Below, piece after piece: positions 6,786 through 13,991 of a stretch of DNA of 13,991 nucleotides. The notes under the pieces were generated by a model that was not told where the DNA came from, made no database searches, and was given only the letters and a program-made list of their open reading frames with translations. Position numbers and translations under genes: made by a program. The DNA is taken from positions 1 to 13,991 of the forward strand of contig JAUWLO010000033.1 in NCBI GenBank assembly GCA_030613605.1, given 5' to 3'. The stretch is from Gammaproteobacteria bacterium. GTDB lineage: Bacteria; Pseudomonadota; Gammaproteobacteria; SZUA-152. The first letter of the stretch is position 1. Every line of letters begins with the position of its first letter.

Positions 6786-6817
6786 AAAGAGGTTACCGAG
6801 GACCACCAAAGACCCCC

Positions 6818-6840
6818 AAAAACCTGTCGGTACACACAGG
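6818..6840 (-). terminator. Weak intrinsic terminator or attenuator after ftsZ
   Basis: On the minus strand, CCTGT (6840-6836) and ACAGG (6827-6823) form a 5-bp stem with an 8-nt loop, followed at once by TTTTT (6822-6818). The short stem would give partial termination, letting some dcw transcript reach lpxC. Low-to-moderate confidence because the stem is only 5 bp. Confidence 0.4.
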
Positions 6841-7008
6841 ACTGCGAATCGTATCATAGCCCCCAGGTGCTGCAAAGGTACCAGGTCACAAACTGTGGAA
6901 ATTCAAACCATTAGTCTCCCTAGCCATAGGCGGGTATATACCCCACTAACCTTAAGTACTCCTTCAATAAACAAGGGCCCCTCCAAAGTTGGACCGTAAC
7001 TCTCGGCT

Positions 7009-8157
7009 TTAGTCTGCCTGGCGGCGCAAAAATGCCGGAATATCAAGGTAATCAAGCCCGCCATCCGTACCATTAGCATAGCGTTGGCCCGCGGATTTGT
7101 TGCGGATGACCGTAGGGCGATCCAGATCCCCGTAATCAGGCTCTCCATTAGGGCCTTCAGGCGCAACCACCACGATGGGCTTGGTATCCACCGACTGCAG
7201 TTTTTGGCCCAGACCGGTTGCCACCACGGTGACGCGCAGACCATCTGACATTTCAGGATCAATCACGGTGCCGACCACTACCGTGGCATTGTCTGAGGCA
7301 AATTCCTTGATTGCCATTCCCACCTCGTCAAATTCACCAATCGACATATCCAGTCCAGCAGTAACGTTGACCAGAATGCCGCGCGCGCCTGCAAGGTCGA
7401 TACTTTCCAGCAGGGGACTGGCAACCGCCGCTTCAGCCGCAGCCCTTGCCCGGCCTTCACCTACCGCGTAACCCGTGCCCATCATGGCCATGCCCATCTC
7501 GGACATTACCGTACGCACATCCGCGAAATCGACATTGATCAGACCCGGTCGGGTAATCAGGTCGGCAATACCCTGCACCGCACCCAGCAAAACATCATTA
7601 GCAGCTTTAAAGGCATCCAGCAGACTCACATCTTTACCCAGTACCGACATTAATTTCTCGTTCGGGATAGTAATCAGGGAATCCACATACTCGGATAATT
7701 CCTTGATACCCTGGTCAGCAATGGACATGCGTCTTGCCCCTTCAAAGGGAAAAGGTTTGGTGACCACCGCCACTGTCAGCACTCCCAGCTCCTTGGCAAT
7801 CTGTGCCACCACTGGCGCACCGCCTGTACCGGTACCACCGCCCATGCCTGCGGTGATAAACACCATATCCGCACCTTCCACTAACTCTACAATGCGTTCG
7901 CGGTCTTCCAGTGCGGCCTGTCGACCGATATCCGGATTAGCCCCTGCACCCAAACCCTTGGTGATGTTATTGCCTATCTGCAAAATCGTTCGCGCCGAAG
8001 CATTTTTCAACGCCTGAGCATCGGTATTGGTACAGATAAACTCCACACCATCAATATTCTGGCTCACCATATGTTCAACAGCATTACCGCCACCGCCGCC
8101 CACGCCAATTACTTTAATGACTGCACCCGCCATATTGGTTTCCATTAGTTCGAACAT
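7009..8157 (-). CDS. ftsZ: Cell division protein FtsZ
   Basis: FtsZ is the tubulin-like GTPase that polymerises into the mid-cell Z-ring and recruits the divisome. The 382 residues show VIKVIGVGGGGGNAVEHM (nucleotide-binding start), GGGTGTG (106-112, tubulin signature), NVDFADV (208-214) with the catalytic aspartates of the T7 loop, a linker of about 45 residues, and the C-terminal peptide LDYLDIPAFLRRQ (from about 368), which binds FtsA, ZipA and other partners. Length is usual. Start ATG at 8157 with GGAGG 7 nt upstream (GGAGGACAACACT). It lies 86 bp after ftsA in an AT-rich gap. The linker carries the usual variable composition; nothing is missing. Confidence 0.99.
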   Translation of the reverse strand: MFELMETNMAGAVIKVIGVGGGGGNAVEHMVSQNIDGVEFICTNTDAQALKNASARTILQIGNNITKGLGAGANPDIGRQAALEDRERIVELVEGADMVFITAGMGGGTGTGGAPVVAQIAKELGVLTVAVVTKPFPFEGARRMSIADQGIKELSEYVDSLITIPNEKLMSVLGKDVSLLDAFKAANDVLLGAVQGIADLITRPGLINVDFADVRTVMSEMGMAMMGTGYAVGEGRARAAAEAAVASPLLESIDLAGARGILVNVTAGLDMSIGEFDEVGMAIKEFASDNATVVVGTVIDPEMSDGLRVTVVATGLGQKLQSVDTKPIVVVAPEGPNGEPDYGDLDRPTVIRNKSAGQRYANGTDGGLDYLDIPAFLRRQAD

Positions 8158-8243
8158 AGTGTTGTCCTCCAGTTAGATCGCTTTCAATTGTTTAAAAATA
8201 TTCTTTATCAAATCTTGCTAAAAACTCTTCATTTCAAAACCCG

Positions 8244-9479
8244 TTAAAAATTGCCCTGAAACCAGCCCTTCATGCGTGACCAGAGACTTTTTGCGCCCCA
8301 TTCTCCAGAATGTTCATTGCGGCTTTCACCATGGTGTTGATGCCCATACAGCAACAAACCAACACCGGTGGCATAAATAGGATTACGCACCACATCCACC
8401 AGACCAGTAACATGTTGAGGCAGTCCCATACGTACCGGCATATGGAAAATTTCTTCCGCTAGCTCAATAACACCTTCCATCTTTGAACAACCACCGGTAA
8501 GCACAACGCCCGCAGCACACAGATCTTCGAAACCGCTGCGCCGCAATTCGTTTTGCACTAAGGTCAGTAATTCTTCGTAGCGAGGTTCTACGACTTCTGC
8601 CAACGTTTGCCGTGCAAGTCGTCGTGGTGGGCGATCGCCCACGCTGGGTACCTCGATACTTTCTTCAGGGCTTGCCAGTTGCGTGAGCGCACAGGCGTAC
8701 TTGATTTTAATTTCTTCGGCGTATTGTGTTGGCGTACGCAAAGCGACGGCAATATCATTCGTTACCTGGTCACCGGCGATGGGTATTACTGCCGTGTGGC
8801 GTATAGAGCCGTCGGTAAACACGGCTATGTCGGTTGTACCCCCACCCATATCCACCAGACAGACACCTAGTTCTTTTTCATCTTCGGTCAACACTGCGTA
8901 ACTGGAGGCAAGTTGCTCAAGAATCACGTCGTCCACTTCCAGACCACATCGACGTACGCATTTAATAATGTTTTGTGCAGCACTGACCGCGCCCGTCACC
9001 ATGTGTACCTTGGCCTCAAGACGCACTCCGGACATACCCACCGGCTCACGAATGCCTTCCTGCTGATCAATCAGAAATTCCTGCGGCAAAATGTGCAGCA
9101 CTTTCTGGTCTGCAGGGATAGCTACTGCACGTGCGGCATCAATAACGCGTTCTACATCAGCCTGAGTCACCTCTTTATCCCGGATGGCGACAATGCCATG
9201 GGAATTCAAACTGCGAATGTGACTACCGGCAATGCCTGCGTATACCGAATCAATATGACAGCCAGCCATCAACTCCGCTTCTTCGACGGCTCGCTGTATG
9301 GACTGCACCGTTGATTCGATATTGATAACCACACCTTTTTTTAACCCTCTTGAAGGATGTGAACCTATGCCAATAATATCGATGTCACCTTCAGGCGTGA
9401 GGTCAGCAACTATCGCCACTACTTTGGAAGTTCCAATATCCAGACCCACCAACAAATTTTGATCCGATTTTTTATTCAT
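8244..9479 (-). CDS. ftsA: Cell division protein FtsA
   Basis: FtsA is an actin-like ATPase that tethers FtsZ to the membrane and recruits later divisome proteins. Residues (411): phosphate-1 loop VGLDIGTSK (11-19), 1C subdomain (about 82-160) specific to FtsA, phosphate-2 DMGGGTTD (210-217), adenosine motif VVLTGG (325-330), and an amphipathic C-terminal helix with Trp, Lys, Phe (SLWSRMKGWFQGNF) that acts as membrane-targeting sequence. A flexible linker before it is His/Gly/Ser rich (HQHHGESRNEHSG). Start: ATG at 9479 with GGGGA 7 nt upstream; a GTG one codon earlier (9482) is also in frame but too close to the SD. Follows ftsQ by about 55 bp. All motifs intact. Confidence 0.98.
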   Translation of the reverse strand: MNKKSDQNLLVGLDIGTSKVVAIVADLTPEGDIDIIGIGSHPSRGLKKGVVINIESTVQSIQRAVEEAELMAGCHIDSVYAGIAGSHIRSLNSHGIVAIRDKEVTQADVERVIDAARAVAIPADQKVLHILPQEFLIDQQEGIREPVGMSGVRLEAKVHMVTGAVSAAQNIIKCVRRCGLEVDDVILEQLASSYAVLTEDEKELGVCLVDMGGGTTDIAVFTDGSIRHTAVIPIAGDQVTNDIAVALRTPTQYAEEIKIKYACALTQLASPEESIEVPSVGDRPPRRLARQTLAEVVEPRYEELLTLVQNELRRSGFEDLCAAGVVLTGGCSKMEGVIELAEEIFHMPVRMGLPQHVTGLVDVVRNPIYATGVGLLLYGHQHHGESRNEHSGEWGAKSLWSRMKGWFQGNF

Positions 9480-9535
9480 CACTGCTTCCCCATTCTTATC
9501 TTTAATCTAGCGTGTCGATGATTTCTTTAATATCG

Positions 9536-10309
9536 TTAACCAGCTAATGGCTTTTTCCAGCGCACCGCAAAACCATTGGTGTAACGCAAATCCACTGAGT
9601 CAACCTGCGCGCTTTTATCACCCAACAATTTTGGATACGCTGATACAAAACGTTCCAGCCGTTCGCCATCTGCTACCTTTCCTAACAGCAGGCGAAAACC
9701 ATTCGTCAGGCGCAATTGCCAGGCTCTTCGTTCTGTAAGCTTAAGTTCACTTATTTGCAAATCAATTTTTTTCATTTTAATTGACAACGATTGAAAATTT
9801 TCAGCAACCTTTTGCCCTGTTCCTGACGGGCCAATAAACTGTGGCAAATTTTCTGGCAAACCCTTTAAAGGCGGTTCAAATAATTCACCGCGCACATTCA
9901 CGACTTGATTTTCGCCCCACTTAGCCAACGGTATCTGTTCAGTAATTTCTATACGCAACGTATCAGGCCAGGCGCGACGCACCGATGCGCTGTCCACCCA
10001 GGGTAATGATTCCGCCGCTTCTTTCACTGCACGCACATCCACGTTAAAAAATCCCCCGCTGGCTAACCCGCCTAACGCCTCATATATATCCTGCTGTTCC
10101 AGGTAACGAAATTCTCCTTCCACCTTCACACCGCGAATCGGCAAGGTGCCCGGCTGAGCCAACATCCAGATCCCAAAACCTGACGGCACACCCAGAACCA
10201 GCACTAGCAACACTGCACCAAATAAACGTTGACTGAACCAACCAGGCAGGCGTTCATGTAAGCCCAGTTTTTTTTGTTTCCTGACTGGCAATTTTCGTCT
10301 AGCACCCAT
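9536..10309 (-). CDS. ftsQ: Cell division protein FtsQ
   Basis: FtsQ is a bitopic inner-membrane divisome protein that binds FtsB/FtsL and coordinates FtsW/FtsI. The 257 residues have a basic cytosolic N-terminus (RRKLPVRKQKK), one membrane helix (about 30-50), a POTRA domain (about 57-125, starting LPIRGVKVEGEF and including SLPWVDSASVRRAWPDTLRI, a conserved FtsQ stretch), and the beta domain, with KVADGERLERFVSAYP as the usual element. Start ATG at 10309 with GAGGG about 6 nt upstream, inside the end of ddl's trailing 12-bp gap; this SD overlaps the ddl TGA. The C-terminal region is less conserved in the family but length and order fit. Sits between ddl and ftsA, as in most gammaproteobacteria. 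Confidence 0.97.
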   Translation of the reverse strand: MGARRKLPVRKQKKLGLHERLPGWFSQRLFGAVLLVLVLGVPSGFGIWMLAQPGTLPIRGVKVEGEFRYLEQQDIYEALGGLASGGFFNVDVRAVKEAAESLPWVDSASVRRAWPDTLRIEITEQIPLAKWGENQVVNVRGELFEPPLKGLPENLPQFIGPSGTGQKVAENFQSLSIKMKKIDLQISELKLTERRAWQLRLTNGFRLLLGKVADGERLERFVSAYPKLLGDKSAQVDSVDLRYTNGFAVRWKKPLAG

Positions 10310-10321
10310 ATTTAGCCCTCA

Positions 10322-11287
10322 TCAAGAGGCCTCCAGTTGTGCATCACACAAAATACGCCACACCAATTCATCAAATTCTATGCCTGCTTCTTTCGCCGCC
10401 ATGGGCACAAGACTATGATCGGTCATTCCCGGCACAGTATTGTTTTCCAGCAACCAGGGCTGACCGTTATCACTCATAATTAAATCAACTCGACCCCATG
10501 CACGCGCACCCAATGTGTCAAAGGCTTTGAGTGCAAGTTTTTGCAACCGTTTCTCGGTTTTCTCATCCAGCCCACAGGGACAGTGATAGCAAGTATCACC
10601 GGATTCATATTTAGCAGCGTAATCGTAAAACTCACGCGGCGTATCAAGACGAATCACTGGCAGGGCCTCCCCTGCCAAAATGGCCACCGTGTATTCATCA
10701 CCCTCCACCCACGGCTCCGCCATAACTTCATCATCAAATTTTGCAGCTATGCTCCAGGCAGCTTCCAGATTTTCTGAAAGCTCCACCCGTGTCGCCCCGA
10801 GACTTGAACCCTCTCGCACCGGTTTTACCGCAATGGGCAAACCAAGTTCTGCTGCCACTTCTGACCAATGTGTTAGCTCATTCAGTAAAATATAATGTGG
10901 CGTTGATAAACCTGCCGCATGCCAAACCTGCTTGCTTTTTATCTTGTCCATGCACAAGGCACTGCCCAGCACACCACTACCCGTAAAAGGAATCCGTAAT
11001 GTTTCCAGTACTGCCTGAATCACGCCGTCCTCACCACCGCGGCCGTGCAAAACAATAAATGCCCGATCAAAATTTTCTGCCTGCAATACCTCGATAATAT
11101 TTTCACCAACATCGACACCATACGCATCAACATTTCTTTGTTGTAAAGCTGACAATACCGCTGCACCACTTTTCAATGACACGTCACGCTCTGCTGACAA
11201 GCCACCCATTAACACAGCTACTTTTCCTAACGCTTCTGGCTTGAGCGTATAATTAGGCGTAGCCTGATTTCCTGGGAGAGCGGTCAT
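10322..11287 (-). CDS. ddl: D-alanine--D-alanine ligase
   Basis: An ATP-grasp ligase that joins two D-Ala residues for the peptidoglycan pentapeptide (cytosol). The 321 residues match the DdlB-type length. Seen: VAVLMGGLSAERDVSL (25-38, N-terminal), HGRGGEDGVIQ (81-91), KPVREGSSLG (155-164, ATP-grasp loop), EGDEYTVAIL (195-204), and the metal site RVDLI with Asp268, LLENNTVPGMTDHS (279-292) with Glu281 and Asn283. Start ATG at 11287-11285 overlaps the murB TGA by 4 bp (ATGA), so translational coupling is likely. Whether ddlA or ddlB cannot be told from sequence alone; the cluster place favours DdlB. A C-rich stretch (CYHCPCGLDEKTE, about 233-245) is unusual and sits in the flexible part near the active-site lid. 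Confidence 0.97.
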   Translation of the reverse strand: MTALPGNQATPNYTLKPEALGKVAVLMGGLSAERDVSLKSGAAVLSALQQRNVDAYGVDVGENIIEVLQAENFDRAFIVLHGRGGEDGVIQAVLETLRIPFTGSGVLGSALCMDKIKSKQVWHAAGLSTPHYILLNELTHWSEVAAELGLPIAVKPVREGSSLGATRVELSENLEAAWSIAAKFDDEVMAEPWVEGDEYTVAILAGEALPVIRLDTPREFYDYAAKYESGDTCYHCPCGLDEKTEKRLQKLALKAFDTLGARAWGRVDLIMSDNGQPWLLENNTVPGMTDHSLVPMAAKEAGIEFDELVWRILCDAQLEAS

Positions 11288-12183
11288 GCAATTTCTCCCA
11301 CAATATGTACTTCTTGTTTCAACTGCACACCCTGCTGTTTCGCAACGGTTGATGCCACTAGATTAATCAGAGCCTCTACATCTGATGCCTTTGCACCACC
11401 GGTATTAACAATAAAATTGGCGTGTTTTTGTGACACGCAGGCAGCACCCTTGCAAACGCCTTTTAATTTACAGGCTTCAATCAAGCGTGCAGCAAAATCA
11501 TTTTCCGGATTACGGAATACCGAACCGGCATTGGGCTGTTGTGTTGGTTGAGTTGCACCACGCCTGGCCAAAAGTTCCTTAATGCGTGCCTGACCAGCTT
11601 GGGCATCCCCTGCTTTGAGTTTTAATTGGACCGCGACAAACCATTCATCAGCAGGGCCAACAACATGACGATACGAGATTTCATATTCATTAGGAGTTCG
11701 TTCAGCTTGCTGGCCATTTTTCGCCACGGTCTCCACAGCTTTGACTATTTCCCAGGTTTCTCCGCCAAAGGCACCCGCGTTCATGGCGAGGGCGCCACCC
11801 ATGGTGCCAGGAATACCTGCTAAAAATTCTGCGCCGGTTAATCCGGCACGTGCGCAAAAACGTGCCACCTTGGCACAAGCGACACCGACTTCTGCACGAA
11901 CCGTATTTTCGTTCATCAATTCCAGTTCATTCACAACTCCACTGGTAGCAATCACAGTGCCGCGAATACCACCATCACGAACCAACAAATTACTGCCCAG
12001 ACCCAACCAGAAGACGGGCTCATCTTCTGATAACTGTTGAAGGAACATCGCAAGGTCATCAATATCGGCAGGTTGATAATAACGATCTGCCGGGCCGCCA
12101 ATACGCCAGGAGGTATGACGTGACATGGGTTCATTTAACAATAAATTACCGCGCAACTGGGTCATTTGCGGTGCCGCATTCAT
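11284..12183 (-). CDS. murB: UDP-N-acetylenolpyruvoylglucosamine reductase MurB
   Basis: MurB is the FAD/NADPH enzyme that reduces UDP-GlcNAc-enolpyruvate to UDP-MurNAc. The 299 residues are shorter than E. coli MurB (342), so it is of the short (type II) form rather than the E. coli form. Catalytic residues are visible: YRH (Arg172), NAGSVFRNP (Ser221, the proton donor) and KQEVHIVG (Glu291). FAD-binding stretches LGLGSNLLVRDGGIRGTV (60-77) and GIPGTMGGALAMNAGAFGGE (123-142) are intact. ATG at 12183 overlaps the murC TGA by 4 bp, again pointing to coupled translation. Cysteines in the C-terminal part (CKLKGVCKGAACVS) do not form a known metal motif. Confidence 0.98.
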   Translation of the reverse strand: MNAAPQMTQLRGNLLLNEPMSRHTSWRIGGPADRYYQPADIDDLAMFLQQLSEDEPVFWLGLGSNLLVRDGGIRGTVIATSGVVNELELMNENTVRAEVGVACAKVARFCARAGLTGAEFLAGIPGTMGGALAMNAGAFGGETWEIVKAVETVAKNGQQAERTPNEYEISYRHVVGPADEWFVAVQLKLKAGDAQAGQARIKELLARRGATQPTQQPNAGSVFRNPENDFAARLIEACKLKGVCKGAACVSQKHANFIVNTGGAKASDVEALINLVASTVAKQQGVQLKQEVHIVGEIA

Positions 12184-13640
12184 GATGCGGCTCCTGAATA
12201 TTGTGGTGACAGGCGCTGAGGCAGTTCTGCGGCAGCGATGCCAATAGAACCTGCGCCCAACGTCATCAACACATCACCGTTGTGTAAAACACCCTGCAAG
12301 GTTGTCGCGAGGTCATCGGTATTTTCCACAAAAATTGGATCCAGTTGTCCTCTGGCACGAATGGCGCGACACAGAGCGCGCCCATCATCACCGCCCTGTG
12401 ATTGTTCTCCCGCTGCAAAAACTTCCAGCAACAACAAGACATCGACCTCGGACAGCTCTTTGACAAAATCTTCAAATAAATCACGGGTACGGGAATAACG
12501 ATGCGGCTGAAATGCCAGCACCAAACGACGTTCGGGCCAGGCCTGTCTTGCGGCGGTTATGGTTGCGGCAAGCTCGCGCGGATGGTGGCCATAGTCATCC
12601 ACCAGCAAAACACTGCCTGCGCTGGTTTCCAGCTCACCATACACCTGGAAACGCCGGGCAATACCTTCAAAACTGGCCAACCCATTTTGAATCGCATCGT
12701 CGGACACACCTAACTCAGACGCAACGGCAATCGCAGCCAATGCATTTTGCGCGTTATGAGCCCCGGGCATATTTAATGTGATGGCTAACACACCATCATG
12801 ACCTTTTCGTTTAACACGGAAGTGCGTATGCGCGCCTTTCTGTTTAAGATCAAAACCGTGCACGTCTGCCTCATCTGATTCAAAACCATAGGTCAACACG
12901 GGCTTGGAAATATCCACCAGCAATTCACGCACTACCGGGTCATCAATGCACATCACCGCCAAACCATAAAAAGGCAGATGATGCAAAAACTCAATAAAGG
13001 CCTGGCGCAAGTTTTCAAACTCGCCGCCGTACGTCGCCATGTGATCGGCATCGATGTTTGTCACCACAGCAATCATTGGTGCCAGGTAAAGAAAGGAGGC
13101 GTCACTTTCATCGGCTTCAGCTACCAGGTAACGTCCTTCACCCAGTCGGGCATGTGAACCGGCGCTATTCAACAAACCACCAATCACAAATGTTGGATCC
13201 AGACCGTCTTCGGCCAGCAAACTTGCCGTGAGACTGGTTGTCGTGGTTTTACCATGGGTACCTGCTACCGCAATACCAAACCGAAACCGCATTAACTCGG
13301 CCAGCATCTCGGCACGAGGCACCACCGGGATGCGCGCCTCACGTGCAGCAAGCACTTCGGGGTTGTCTTTATTCACGGCTGTTGACGTAACCACTACGTC
13401 GCAATTTTCTATGTAAGAAGCATCGTGACCCACGCGCACAATGGCGCCCAATCGGGTGAGTCGGCGCGTCACTGCATTCTCGCGCAAATCGGAACCCGTC
13501 ACGTCATAACCCAGATTCAATAACACTTCTGCAATGCCACCCATGCCGGCACCACCGATACCCACAAAGTGAATACAACGAATACGGCGCCACACCTGGT
13601 CCATTTCCCGCCGGTTTTTAGTCATCAGGCGCTCAGCCAT
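12180..13640 (-). CDS. murC: UDP-N-acetylmuramate--L-alanine ligase MurC
   Basis: MurC adds L-Ala to UDP-MurNAc using ATP, the first Mur ligase step. With the start chosen here (486 residues; E. coli 491) the motifs are: FVGIGGAGMGGIAEVL (about 25-40), P-loop AGTHGKTTTTS (126-136), EADESDASF (175-183), NIDADHM (195-201), NMPGAHNAQNALAA (290-303), DDYGHHPRE (348-356) and QPHRYSRT. Start ATG at 13640 has GGAGGT with 5-nt spacing; it overlaps the murG stop by 8 bp. A longer frame to 13682 would add 14 residues inside murG and has no support; the downstream ATG at 13625 is less well spaced. Stop overlaps murB. Confidence 0.98.
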   Translation of the reverse strand: MAERLMTKNRREMDQVWRRIRCIHFVGIGGAGMGGIAEVLLNLGYDVTGSDLRENAVTRRLTRLGAIVRVGHDASYIENCDVVVTSTAVNKDNPEVLAAREARIPVVPRAEMLAELMRFRFGIAVAGTHGKTTTTSLTASLLAEDGLDPTFVIGGLLNSAGSHARLGEGRYLVAEADESDASFLYLAPMIAVVTNIDADHMATYGGEFENLRQAFIEFLHHLPFYGLAVMCIDDPVVRELLVDISKPVLTYGFESDEADVHGFDLKQKGAHTHFRVKRKGHDGVLAITLNMPGAHNAQNALAAIAVASELGVSDDAIQNGLASFEGIARRFQVYGELETSAGSVLLVDDYGHHPRELAATITAARQAWPERRLVLAFQPHRYSRTRDLFEDFVKELSEVDVLLLLEVFAAGEQSQGGDDGRALCRAIRARGQLDPIFVENTDDLATTLQGVLHNGDVLMTLGAGSIGIAAAELPQRLSPQYSGAAS

Positions 13641-13991
13641 GGGCCACCTCCATGCACAAATCGGCAACATCCCGGGTTGCATTCATTAACGCCAGACTGC
13701 GTGCAGCTTCGGACATTTTGCGCAAAGCCTCAGGCGTCGCCTCTTTTATTAGCTCACCCAAACGCTCTGGCGTCAGTTGCGTTTGTGGCAGCAAAACTGC
13801 GGCCGCATTGTCTGCTAAATAATGGGCATTGGCCGTTTGATGATCATCAACGGCATAAGGAAATGGCACGAGTATCGACGCCACGCCAACCGCCGCCAGT
13901 TCTGCAATCGTCATGGCGCCTGCACGACACAGCACCAGGTCAGCCCAACGATAGGCTTCGGCCATGTCGGGTATAAAAGAAACAACACGCG
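13633..13991 (-). CDS. murG: Lipid II synthase MurG, C-terminal part (runs off the right edge)
   Basis: MurG moves GlcNAc from UDP-GlcNAc onto lipid I at the cytoplasmic face of the inner membrane, making lipid II. Only about 119 C-terminal residues are in the window, so the start is not seen. Recognisable: FIPDMAEAYRWADLVLCRAGAMTIAEL, matching the MurG nucleotide-binding region (FIxDM...WADLVxCRxGAxT), then VPFPYAVDDHQTANAHYL with the conserved HQ..NA element of the UDP-GlcNAc site. It ends with TGA at 13635-13633, overlapping the murC start by 8 bp. ftsW would be expected beyond the edge upstream. Confidence 0.96.
   Translation of the reverse strand, partial: RVVSFIPDMAEAYRWADLVLCRAGAMTIAELAAVGVASILVPFPYAVDDHQTANAHYLADNAAAVLLPQTQLTPERLGELIKEATPEALRKMSEAARSLALMNATRDVADLCMEVAHG

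Larger units (their letters stand above)
6717..7008 (-). promoter_or_regulatory. ftsZ-lpxC intergenic region (292 bp)
   Basis: This gap holds, in transcription order, the palindrome GGGTATATACCC (6932-6943), a TATGAT hexamer near 6855 with no good -35, the weak terminator at 6818-6840, the 21-bp tandem repeat at 6744-6785 and the lpxC SD (AGGAG, 6726-6722). In relatives an lpxC promoter lies here; I could not single one out with confidence. No gene is supported. Confidence 0.45.

Noticed and set aside
8158..8243. ftsZ promoter in the ftsA-ftsZ gap
   Set aside because: AT-rich with TTGAAA and TTGATA hexamers but no matching -10 at 16-18 bp.
13641..13682. 14-residue N-terminal extension of MurC
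   Set aside because: Lies inside murG; strong SD and family length point to the ATG at 13640.
1..13991. Mobile elements, CRISPR, tRNA/rRNA, defence or other accessory systems
   Set aside because: Coding sequence is fully explained by conserved core genes; no transposase, att-like ends, spaced repeats or RNA-gene patterns seen.

Overview
This window is a conserved chromosomal cell-envelope and division locus from a bacterium, most likely a gammaproteobacterium. The evidence is the gene order, read on the minus strand from the right edge: murG (3' part), murC, murB, ddl, ftsQ, ftsA, ftsZ, lpxC, then a zinc peptidase of the M23 family, secA and argJ (5' part). A DUF721/DciA-type gene lies on the plus strand between lpxC and the peptidase. 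The run lpxC - DUF721 - M23 peptidase - secA - argJ is the arrangement I associate with Pseudomonas-like and related gammaproteobacteria, in contrast to the lpxC-secM-secA order of enterics. LpxC, FtsQ and the E. coli-like N-termini of SecA and LpxC fit a Gram-negative diderm. I cannot name a genus.

Layout: positions 13991 to 9536 are a tightly packed operon (murG/murC overlap by 8 bp, murC/murB and murB/ddl overlap by 4 bp, ddl-ftsQ 12 bp apart), followed by ftsA and ftsZ after short AT-rich gaps. A 292-bp leader with an exact 21-bp tandem duplication separates ftsZ from lpxC, and lpxC ends in a clear intrinsic terminator at 5735-5763. The 467-bp convergent gap 5326-5792 has no convincing gene but holds a candidate pseudoknotted RNA structure. 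The DciA-type gene (plus) and the M23 peptidase gene (minus) diverge from a 152-bp gap carrying a fourfold TGTTTCA repeat. secA has its own promoter-like element and uses a TTG start; argJ follows after 124 bp.

Together the genes build peptidoglycan precursors (MurC adds L-Ala, MurB makes UDP-MurNAc, Ddl makes D-Ala-D-Ala, MurG makes lipid II), assemble the divisome (FtsQ, FtsA, FtsZ), commit lipid A synthesis (LpxC), remodel or regulate the wall (M23), export protein (SecA), load the replicative helicase (DciA) and make ornithine (ArgJ). I found no mobile element, CRISPR array, rRNA/tRNA gene or anomalous accessory cargo. I do not see an undescribed multi-gene system here; the unexplained signals are all in non-coding gaps.
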